Assembly: GCA_937908115.1 (NCBI GenBank) | Contig: CALEQZ010000032.1 | Span: 102,085 to 166,084 of the forward strand | DNA: 64,000 nucleotides | Reading direction: 5' to 3' | From: an uncultured Alcaligenaceae bacterium | GTDB taxonomy: Bacteria > Pseudomonadota > Gammaproteobacteria > Burkholderiales > Burkholderiaceae_B | In this document: in pieces, positions 34,211-41,763 of the stretch | Layout of the letters: every line of letters begins with the position of its first letter | Numbering within the stretch: the first letter of the stretch is position 1 | Notes under the pieces: generated by a model | What the model was told of the DNA's origin: nothing | Seen by the model: only the letters and a program-made list of their open reading frames with translations | The model's database searches: none | Position numbers and translations under genes: made by a program

Positions 34211-36169
34211 TTAGATGTCCACGTCGGCAAGATTGCCCTTTTCCTCGAGCCAGGCGCGGCGTTGTGCCGACTCGCCCTTACCCATCAGCATGTCGAACAT
34301 GCGGATGGTGGCCGCGCGGTCGAGGTCGCCGTAGCCAACCGGCAGCAGCCGGCGCGTATCCGGGTTCATGGTCGTTTCCCACAGCTGCTCCGGGCTCATC
34401 TCGCCCAGGCCCTTGAAGCGGCTGATGCTCCAGGCACCCTCGCGCACGCCCTCCTTGCGCAGCTTGTCGCGCACGGCCTCCAGTTCGCCCTCGTCCAGGC
34501 AATACAGCTTGCGCGGCGGTCGCTTGCCCTGGGCCGGCACGTCGACCCGAAACAGCGGCGGGCGCGCCACATACAGGTGGCCGCGCTCGACCAGCTTGGG
34601 AAAGTGGCGGAAGAACAGCGTCAGCAGCAGCACCTGGATGTGCGAGCCGTCCACGTCGGCATCGGACAGGATACAGATGCGCCCGTAGCGCAGGCCGGAC
34701 AAATCGGGGTCATCGTCCGGCCCGTGCGGATCCACGCCGATGGCCACGGCAATATCGTGGATCTCGTTGTTGGCAAACAGCCGGTCGCGCTCGACCTCCC
34801 AGGCATTGAGCACCTTGCCGCGCAGCGGCAGTACGGCCTGGAATTCCTTGTCGCGGCCCATTTTGGCCGACCCGCCGGCCGAATCGCCCTCGACCAGGAA
34901 CACTTCGGTGCGCGACGGGTCGCTCGATTCGCAGTCGGTCAGCTTGCCTGGCAGCACGGCCACGCCCGAGCTCTTGCGCTTTTCGACTTTCTGCGCCGAG
35001 CGCTGGCGCGCCTGGGCCTGGCGGATCGCCAGCTCGGCAAGCTTCTTGCCGTATTCCACGTGCGTGTGCAGCCACAGGTCCAGCGCTGGCTTGGCAAAGC
35101 CGCCGACCAGGCGCACCGCGTCGCGGCTGTTGAGCCGCTCCTTGATCTGGCCCTGGAACTGCGGGTCCAGCACCTTGGCCGACAGCACGAAGCTTGCGCG
35201 GGCGAACACATCTTCGGGCAGCAGCTTCACGCCCTTGGGCAGCAGGCCGTGCAACTCGGCAAAGCCCTTGACCGCGTTGAACAGGCCCTCGCGCAGCCCG
35301 GCCTCGTGGGTGCCGCCAGCCGGCGTGGGAATCAAGTTGACGTAGGACTCGCGCACCACGCTGCCGTCCTCGGTCCAAGCCACCACCCATTGGGCGCCCT
35401 CGCCTTCGGCGAAGCTTTCGTGGTCGGCACCGGCGTACTGCTCGCCCTCGAATAGGGGGATGAGCAGGTCGGCGCCGCCCAGCGCCTCGGTCAGGTAGCC
35501 ACGCAGGCCATCCTCGTACAGCCAGGTACGCGTCTCGCCCGACTTTTCGAGGTGCAGCGTCACCTTGACCCCGGGCAGCAACACTGCCTTGCTGCGCAGC
35601 AGGTGCGTCAGCTCGGCCAGGGGAATGGCCGGGCTGTCGAAGTACTTGGCGTCGGGCCAGACGGTCACGCGCGTGCCGGACTTCTTGCGCGGCGCATCGA
35701 TCTCGGCCAGGGGTTCGACGACCTCGCCACCGGCGAACGCCAGCCGGTGGGCCGCCCCATCACGCCAGACGGTGACTTCCAGGCGCTTGGACAGCGCGTT
35801 GGTCACCGACACGCCCACGCCATGCAGGCCGCCGGAAAAGGCATAGGCGCCCCCGCCCTGCTTGTCGAACTTGCCGCCGGCGTGAAGCCGGGTGAAGACC
35901 AGCTCGACCACCGGGGCGTTTTCCTCGGGATGCAGGCCGACAGGAATGCCGCGCCCGTCGTCCTCGACGCTGACGGCGCCGTCGGCATGCAGGGTGACCT
36001 GGATCTGCTTGCCATAGCCGGCCAAGGCCTCGTCGGCGGCGTTGTCGATCACTTCCTGCACGATGTGCAAGGGATGCTCGGTACGGGTGTACATGCCCGG
36101 GCGCTGCCGCACGGGCTCCAGTCCCTTGAGCACCCGGATCGAGGCTTCGGTGTATCGCGAGGTAGCCAA
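34211..36169 (-). CDS. parE: DNA topoisomerase IV subunit B
   Basis: A 652-residue ATPase subunit of topoisomerase IV. GHKL ATPase motifs: EVIDNAADEALAG (metal-binding Asn), EDDGRGIPVG, and GGLHGVGVSVTNAL; TOPRIM motif EGDSAGGSAKMGRD with later DADVDGSHI. No ATG fits the family start: the N-terminus ATSRYTEASIRVLKGL is preceded by TTG at 36169, with GGGGA about 8 bases upstream, so a TTG start is proposed. The frame is open to 36436 but the extra part is not conserved. It precedes parC in one transcription unit. Confidence 0.93.
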   Translation of the reverse strand: MATSRYTEASIRVLKGLEPVRQRPGMYTRTEHPLHIVQEVIDNAADEALAGYGKQIQVTLHADGAVSVEDDGRGIPVGLHPEENAPVVELVFTRLHAGGKFDKQGGGAYAFSGGLHGVGVSVTNALSKRLEVTVWRDGAAHRLAFAGGEVVEPLAEIDAPRKKSGTRVTVWPDAKYFDSPAIPLAELTHLLRSKAVLLPGVKVTLHLEKSGETRTWLYEDGLRGYLTEALGGADLLIPLFEGEQYAGADHESFAEGEGAQWVVAWTEDGSVVRESYVNLIPTPAGGTHEAGLREGLFNAVKGFAELHGLLPKGVKLLPEDVFARASFVLSAKVLDPQFQGQIKERLNSRDAVRLVGGFAKPALDLWLHTHVEYGKKLAELAIRQAQARQRSAQKVEKRKSSGVAVLPGKLTDCESSDPSRTEVFLVEGDSAGGSAKMGRDKEFQAVLPLRGKVLNAWEVERDRLFANNEIHDIAVAIGVDPHGPDDDPDLSGLRYGRICILSDADVDGSHIQVLLLTLFFRHFPKLVERGHLYVARPPLFRVDVPAQGKRPPRKLYCLDEGELEAVRDKLRKEGVREGAWSISRFKGLGEMSPEQLWETTMNPDTRRLLPVGYGDLDRAATIRMFDMLMGKGESAQRRAWLEEKGNLADVDI

Positions 36170-36286
36170 GTTATCCCCAACTGCTGTGGAAAAAAACCGA
36201 CATTTTACGGACAGCCCCAGGCGCGGCGCGGCCGGAGCTGGAAAGCGCAGCAAGTGAGCAGCCGGCGGATGCCCTGTACGGGCCGA

Positions 36287-36310
36287 CAGTGGTATGCTCA
36301 GTGGTATGCT
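36287..36310 (+). repeat. Tandem 12 bp repeat upstream of trxA
   Basis: CAGTGGTATGCT is repeated exactly twice, at 36287-36298 and 36299-36310. Each copy contains TATGCT, a fair -10 element; CCGACA at 36283-36288 could be a -35 for the second copy (16-base spacer). It lies between divergent parE and trxA, 71 bases before the trxA ATG. Confidence 0.6.
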
Positions 36311-36380
36311 TTGATTCTGCGTCCATCCCGGCCGGCGCGCCAGCCCGCCCGACGCATCACCCTCCCCCCGAGAAACCACC

Positions 36381-36707
36381 ATGAGCGAACACATCAAGCA
36401 CGTGAGCGACGCCAGCTTCGACGCTGACGTCATCAAGTCCGACCGGCCGGTCCTGGTCGATTACTGGGCCGCATGGTGCGGGCCTTGCAAGATGATCGCG
36501 CCCATCCTCGAGGAAGTCGCCTCCGAATACGCCGGCCGCCTGACGGTGGCCAAGCTCAACGTCGACGACAACCAGGAGACCGCGGCCAAGTACGGCATCC
36601 GCGGCATCCCGACGCTGATGCTATTCAAGAACGGCCAGGTCGCGGCCACCAAGGTGGGCGCGCTTTCCAAGTCCCAACTCACCGCTTTCCTGGACAACGC
36701 GCTGTAA
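36381..36707 (+). CDS. trxA: Thioredoxin 1
   Basis: A 108-residue cytoplasmic thioredoxin with the active site WCGPCK (Cys33, Cys36), the buried Asp in LVDYWA and the cis-Pro in RGIPTLMLF. It reduces protein disulfides using thioredoxin reductase. Length typical. rho lies 78 bases downstream, a trxA-rho order common in proteobacteria. A tandem promoter-like repeat precedes it. Confidence 0.97.
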   Translation: MSEHIKHVSDASFDADVIKSDRPVLVDYWAAWCGPCKMIAPILEEVASEYAGRLTVAKLNVDDNQETAAKYGIRGIPTLMLFKNGQVAATKVGALSKSQLTAFLDNAL

Positions 36708-36785
36708 GCCTTTCCCGCTCTTGCCCGCGCGGGCCCGTCCGCGGCCCGCCGACCCATCCCCTCCTACACCCCTCTTTTCACCGCA

Positions 36786-38042
36786 ATGCATCTCAACGAA
36801 CTGAAGGCGCTGCACGTCTCGCAGCTGCTGGAAATGGCCGCTAGCCTGGAAATCGAGAACGCCAACCGCCTGCGCAAGCAGGAACTGATGTTCGCGATCA
36901 TGAAGCGGCGCGCCAAGCAGGGCGAGCAGATCTTCGGCGACGGCGTACTCGAAGTCCTGCCCGACGGCTTCGGTTTCCTGCGCTCGCCCGAAACCTCCTA
37001 CCTGGCCAGCACCGACGACATCTACATCTCGCCGTCGCAGATCCGCCGGTTCAACCTGCATACCGGCGATTCGATCGAAGGCGAGGTGCGCGTGCCCAAG
37101 GACGGCGAGCGCTACTTCGCCCTGGTCAAGGTCGACAAGGTCAACGGCGTCGCGCCAGAAGCGATCAAGCATCGCATCATGTTCGAAAACCTGACGCCGC
37201 TGCACCCGAACCAGCCGCTGCGCCTGGAACGCGACATCAAGAGCGAGGAAAACCTCACCGGCCGCATCCTGGACATCTTCGCCCCCATCGGCAAGGGTCA
37301 GCGCGCGCTGGTCGTGGCCAGCCCCAAGTCGGGCAAGACCGTGATGATGCAGCACATCGCGCACGCCATCACCACCAACTATCCCGATGCGGTGATGATC
37401 GTGCTGCTGGTCGACGAGCGTCCGGAAGAAGTGACCGAGATGCAGCGCACCGTGCGCGGCGAAGTGGTGGCGTCGACCTTCGACGAACCGGCCACCCGCC
37501 ACGTGCAGGTCGCGGAAATGGTCATCGAAAAGGCCAAGCGCCTGGTCGAAATGAAAAAGGACGTGGTGATCCTGCTCGACTCGATCACCCGCCTGGCGCG
37601 CGCCTACAACACCGTGGTGCCCGCCTCGGGCAAGGTGTTGACCGGCGGCGTGGATGCCAATGCCCTGCAGCGACCCAAGCGCTTCTTCGGCGCGGCGCGC
37701 AACTTGGAAGAAGGCGGTTCGCTGACCATCATCGGTTCGGCGCTCATCGAAACGGGCAGCCGCATGGACGAGGTCATCTACGAAGAATTCAAGGGCACCG
37801 GCAACTCCGAGGTGCACCTGGAGCGCCGCCTGGCTGAAAAGCGGGTCTACCCCGCCATCAACCTGAACAAGTCCGGCACGCGCCGCGAAGAGCTGCTCAT
37901 CAAGCCGGACCTGCTGCAGAAGATCTGGGTGCTGCGCAAGTTCATCCACGACATGGACGAAGTGCAGTCCATGGAATTCATCCTGGACAAGATGCGCGCC
38001 ACCAAGAACAACGCCGAATTCTTCGACATGATGAAGAAGTAG
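36786..38042 (+). CDS. rho: Transcription termination factor Rho
   Basis: A 418-residue hexameric RNA-dependent ATPase. N-terminal helical bundle (MHLNELKALHVSQLLEMA), cold-shock-like primary RNA site with LPDGFGFLRSPETSYL (about 58-73), Walker A ASPKSGKT (178-185), Walker B VVILLDSITRLARAYN and the Q-loop region RPKRFFGAARN. All core motifs are intact. It is followed convergently, 12 bases later, by the yhdP stop, with no hairpin between them. Confidence 0.97.
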   Translation: MHLNELKALHVSQLLEMAASLEIENANRLRKQELMFAIMKRRAKQGEQIFGDGVLEVLPDGFGFLRSPETSYLASTDDIYISPSQIRRFNLHTGDSIEGEVRVPKDGERYFALVKVDKVNGVAPEAIKHRIMFENLTPLHPNQPLRLERDIKSEENLTGRILDIFAPIGKGQRALVVASPKSGKTVMMQHIAHAITTNYPDAVMIVLLVDERPEEVTEMQRTVRGEVVASTFDEPATRHVQVAEMVIEKAKRLVEMKKDVVILLDSITRLARAYNTVVPASGKVLTGGVDANALQRPKRFFGAARNLEEGGSLTIIGSALIETGSRMDEVIYEEFKGTGNSEVHLERRLAEKRVYPAINLNKSGTRREELLIKPDLLQKIWVLRKFIHDMDEVQSMEFILDKMRATKNNAEFFDMMKK

Positions 38043-38054
38043 CGGCCCGCGCGG

Positions 38055-41000
38055 CTACGGCTCGACATAATCGGCGGCCCGATCCCGGCCGCCGTATTTG
38101 TTTGCCATGTCCACCGGCTCGAGCTTGGGGTCGTCCCAGCTGCCGCGCACGGTGTATTGGGACGTCAGCGCGCGTGCCAGCGGCTCTTTGAGCAGCCATT
38201 GCGTCACGAACGCGCCCAGGCCGATCAGCGGGTTGACGGCGATGCCGGCGGCGATCGCCGCGCCGCTGGCATCGAGCTTGGGCACGACGGCTGCCTCCAG
38301 GTTCCAGGTTTCGGCCGACAGGTCGGTCGAACCCGCCAGCACGATGGTCGCAAGCGGCGAGTCCACCTTCAGGCCGTCGGTGCGCGCCAGGCCCCCGCCC
38401 AACGTGATCTGTGAGCCGATGGTGTCGAAGGGAAATCCCTCGCGTAGCAGCGACCCGGGATTGACGTCCAGCCGCGCCAGCCGCTGCACCGATTGCAGCG
38501 ACAGCAGCTCGAGCAGCCGCGCGCCGGGCGAATTGACGTGCGACAGCCGCCCCTTTTCCAGCGCGACGTCCAGCGTGCCCGACAAATCCGCGTAACGGTG
38601 GTGCCACGGCAGGTCGCGCCAATCCAGCTTGCCGCGCAAGCTGCCGTGCCCACCCGTGACATGCTCGGGCAAGCCCAGCCGCGCAAGCAGCTTGCCCAAA
38701 TCGGCCACATCGACGCGGACATCGGCTGACAAGCCCCGCGCGCGGCCGGCCAGCCGCCACGTGCCGGAGGCATCCAGCTTGGCCGCGTCGTTATGCACCT
38801 GCAGCATGCGCAGCTGCCACTGCTGGGCGCCCCGCCCCCTGCCGCCGGCCAGCGCCAGCGTCCCCAAGGACTTGCCGTACAGGGCAAAGTCCTGCACGGT
38901 CAAGTCCACGTCCGGCATGTCCGAAAAATCGTCGTCGCCGAAGTCCGAGTCGTCATCTTCGCTTTCATCGGCGCCGGATTCGCCCAGCGCCAGCCGCTGC
39001 AAGCGCGCGACAAGGCGGGCTGGCGACTGGCGATCCGCCGGCGTCCACTGCGCCGTGCCGGCAACCTGGCGCGAGGCAATCTCCGCCTGCCAGACTGCGC
39101 CTGCGCCGCGCGCGGCCTGCAGCGTCACGTCGTCCAGTTCGATGGCCGCCGTACGCACCCGCCCGGCTTGCAGCCAAACTTGCGTGACGTCGGGAAATGC
39201 ACCGGCGCTACCGGCCTGGCCCGCGCGCGGCACCGGGGAGAATAGCGCCGCCGCCTCGCGCCAGGCCGCCAAATCCAATTCCGCGAACTTGCCCGATAAC
39301 CCCAGGCCCTGCGCCGGCATGCGCGCCGGCGCATCGGCAGATACCGAACCGCGCCGGAAGTAAGGCCCTTTGCCCGGCCTCGGGTCAGCCTCGAGCTGCA
39401 GCCGCAGCCCGGGGTCGAGATCGGCGGTCAGCGCGCGCGCGGCGCTGTCCCGCGCAGGTCCCCACTGCACGCGCAGCGCGCGCGCCGCAGCCGCCGGCTT
39501 GCCCAGCGGCGCCGGCAGGTCGATGCCCAGCCCCTGCAACGAGGAGCGCACGGTCACGTCTATGGCCGACGCCGCGCGCCAGGTCAGCAGGGCCTCGTAG
39601 TCGGCGCCGCCGCTCAAGCGCCGTAGCGCGGGCACGTCGGCCAGCCGGCGCAGGCCATCCGCGGTGACCCTGCCGTGCACCCGCATGCCCGCGGCCCCCG
39701 GCGCCAGCTCGCCTGTCGCCCGCAACGGACCGCCGACGAAGCGGCCTTGCAAATCGTCCGTCGCCACCCCGCGCTCGGAAAAGCGCAAGGCGCCCTGCAG
39801 CGCCTCGAAGGCAGGCATGTCCGGGTGCAGCGCAAGGCTGGCGCCATCGAAGACGACGCTGCCCGACACTTCGGCTTGGCCGACGTCGTACAGCGGGATA
39901 CGCAATGACAGCGGCACCTGCCAGCGCCCCGTGCCTTGGGCCTGGTCCAGCGCATGGTCCAGCAACGCGCCCAGCGGCGAATGGACCATCATCGCCAAGT
40001 ACGCTGGCGCCTCGCCCCGCGTGTCCCCCTGCACGACGAGGGTGGCATGATGCTCCATGTCCGGGATTTCGGCCCGTACCTGCTCGAGCGCCACCGTCTG
40101 GCCCGGCCCGGTCAGCGCCAGGCCCGCCTGCGCACGCAGGCGCAGCGCGGTCCGCTCGATCTCGAAGGTCCCGGCCAGGCCGGACAGCACGGGCCAAGCC
40201 GGCCGATCCGGCCGCGCCGGCGCATAGTCCAGCGCGGCGTCGTCAAAGCTGCCTTCGACCCGGAACTGCCCGGCCGACGCATCGCGAAAGGGAAAATCCG
40301 CGAGCGCCCCGCGCAGGGTGAAGCTTGCGCCTGCGACCCGGCCGGCGAGCAGGCCTTCGCGCAGCCAGTTGCGCACGTCTTCGTCCACGGCCAGCGGCAG
40401 GTAGCGGTGTATCGCCGGCATGGACGCCCTATCCATGGTGCCGTGCAGGTCTACGCTGCCCGCAGCGCCGGCATCGTTGCGCCACACGCCCTGCACGGAA
40501 ATCGACGCGTCGTCGTTGCGGGCGGCGAACCGCCGCACCTGGATGCTGGCAGGGCCCGCCGCCGGCCGCGAAAGCGTCACATCGGCCTGCACGGCGTGCA
40601 GCGGCAGGACGGGGTCGGCAAAAATGCCGGGCAGGCGCAGTGCCACGTCCGTGGCGTCGACCTCGACCGCGACGTCTCCCGTCAACGGGCCGGCCGGCGC
40701 CGACCCTGCCAGCGCCGCGGCCAGGTCGCCTGGCGCCCCCTTGACGCGCGCCAGCACGCTGGCTGCGCTGACGCCCGCGCCGCCGTCGCCAGGCTGCTGC
40801 CAGCCAGCCCCCTTCAAGGCCAGGTCCGCTTGCAGCGCCGACGGCCGTCCCCGGTCGATGTCCAGCCAGGCGCGGCCCGCCATCCGGCCCTGGACGGCCG
40901 GGACGTCGAACCAGGCTGACCAGGCGGCCGGGTCGGCATCGTCGACCTGCGCGTAGACCTCACCGTCCCAGGAAGACGCCTTGCCGCCGTCGCCGGCCAG

Positions 41001-41666
41001 CAGCCTGCGGCGCAGCGCGCCGCGCACGGACAGCGCGGCGGCCAATTGCCGCGGGGGTCGCATCGTGGCAGAGAAAGCATGCTCGAGCAGCCCATTGCGC
41101 ACCCGTACGTCCACGCCGTCCAGGACCAACTCGGGCGCACCGCGCAACTCGTCCCGCCAGCGCACTGTCGCGTCGCGCAGGACCAGCTCCCGCTGGTCGA
41201 GCAACCACAGCAACGCCGGGCTGTCCAGGGCTGGCCGGGCCTCATCGCGAGGCGGCGTAAACGGCCGGCCGGCCACCCACAGCTGCGCCTGCGCGTCGCG
41301 GCGCACGGCCAGGTCCAGGCCACGGATCTCCAGGCTGAGCAAAACGGGATCGAGGGCGAATACGCTGCGCCAGGAAAGCACCGCCGCCGCCTCTGGCACG
41401 GTCAGCACGATGCCGCCTTGCGGGCCTTGGACCGTGACGTCGCGAAGCCGCAGCCGCGGATTCAGCCCGGTCCAGTCGGCATGCACCCCGCCTATGGCCA
41501 CCGGCGCGCCCAGCGCCTGGCTGGCCTCAGCCTCGATACGCGGGCGGAAATCGTCTATGCGCGGCAATACCAGATAGCGCAAGCCCAGCACCGACAGCGC
41601 GGCGGCCAGATATGCGCAAGCCAAGAACCAGTAAAGACAGCGAAAGGCTTTCTTGGCAACGTGCAC
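38055..41666 (-). CDS. YhdP-family AsmA-like inter-membrane lipid transport protein
   Basis: A very large (about 1203-residue) protein with one N-terminal membrane helix (CLYWFLACAYLAAALSVLGL) and a long beta-rich periplasmic portion, as in the YhdP/TIGR02099 group of AsmA-like bridges thought to move phospholipids from inner to outer membrane. VLPRIDDFRPRIEAEASQALG right after the helix is the family start; LGLGAFVTQWLLKEPLARALTSQYTVRGSWDDP near the end is the conserved C-terminus. A GTG at 41666 was chosen because it sits just before the helix and keeps the gene clear of divergent glnE; the frame runs open to 41789, so ATG 41765 cannot be excluded. No good ribosome site is visible. Confidence 0.88.
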   Translation of the reverse strand: MHVAKKAFRCLYWFLACAYLAAALSVLGLRYLVLPRIDDFRPRIEAEASQALGAPVAIGGVHADWTGLNPRLRLRDVTVQGPQGGIVLTVPEAAAVLSWRSVFALDPVLLSLEIRGLDLAVRRDAQAQLWVAGRPFTPPRDEARPALDSPALLWLLDQRELVLRDATVRWRDELRGAPELVLDGVDVRVRNGLLEHAFSATMRPPRQLAAALSVRGALRRRLLAGDGGKASSWDGEVYAQVDDADPAAWSAWFDVPAVQGRMAGRAWLDIDRGRPSALQADLALKGAGWQQPGDGGAGVSAASVLARVKGAPGDLAAALAGSAPAGPLTGDVAVEVDATDVALRLPGIFADPVLPLHAVQADVTLSRPAAGPASIQVRRFAARNDDASISVQGVWRNDAGAAGSVDLHGTMDRASMPAIHRYLPLAVDEDVRNWLREGLLAGRVAGASFTLRGALADFPFRDASAGQFRVEGSFDDAALDYAPARPDRPAWPVLSGLAGTFEIERTALRLRAQAGLALTGPGQTVALEQVRAEIPDMEHHATLVVQGDTRGEAPAYLAMMVHSPLGALLDHALDQAQGTGRWQVPLSLRIPLYDVGQAEVSGSVVFDGASLALHPDMPAFEALQGALRFSERGVATDDLQGRFVGGPLRATGELAPGAAGMRVHGRVTADGLRRLADVPALRRLSGGADYEALLTWRAASAIDVTVRSSLQGLGIDLPAPLGKPAAAARALRVQWGPARDSAARALTADLDPGLRLQLEADPRPGKGPYFRRGSVSADAPARMPAQGLGLSGKFAELDLAAWREAAALFSPVPRAGQAGSAGAFPDVTQVWLQAGRVRTAAIELDDVTLQAARGAGAVWQAEIASRQVAGTAQWTPADRQSPARLVARLQRLALGESGADESEDDDSDFGDDDFSDMPDVDLTVQDFALYGKSLGTLALAGGRGRGAQQWQLRMLQVHNDAAKLDASGTWRLAGRARGLSADVRVDVADLGKLLARLGLPEHVTGGHGSLRGKLDWRDLPWHHRYADLSGTLDVALEKGRLSHVNSPGARLLELLSLQSVQRLARLDVNPGSLLREGFPFDTIGSQITLGGGLARTDGLKVDSPLATIVLAGSTDLSAETWNLEAAVVPKLDASGAAIAAGIAVNPLIGLGAFVTQWLLKEPLARALTSQYTVRGSWDDPKLEPVDMANKYGGRDRAADYVEP

Positions 41667-41763
41667 GGGCGGGAGGAAATGGGAATAGAAGGGTCGACTT
41701 GAAGTATTGTGCGAACTTATACCCCGAAACGCCACCTCCTTTCGCACGAAAGCCTTTCGATCC

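Noticed and set aside
36171..36180. TTATCCCCAA resembling a DnaA box
   Set aside because: One mismatch to TTATCCACA, single copy, no cluster, and located in the parE leader; chance is likely.
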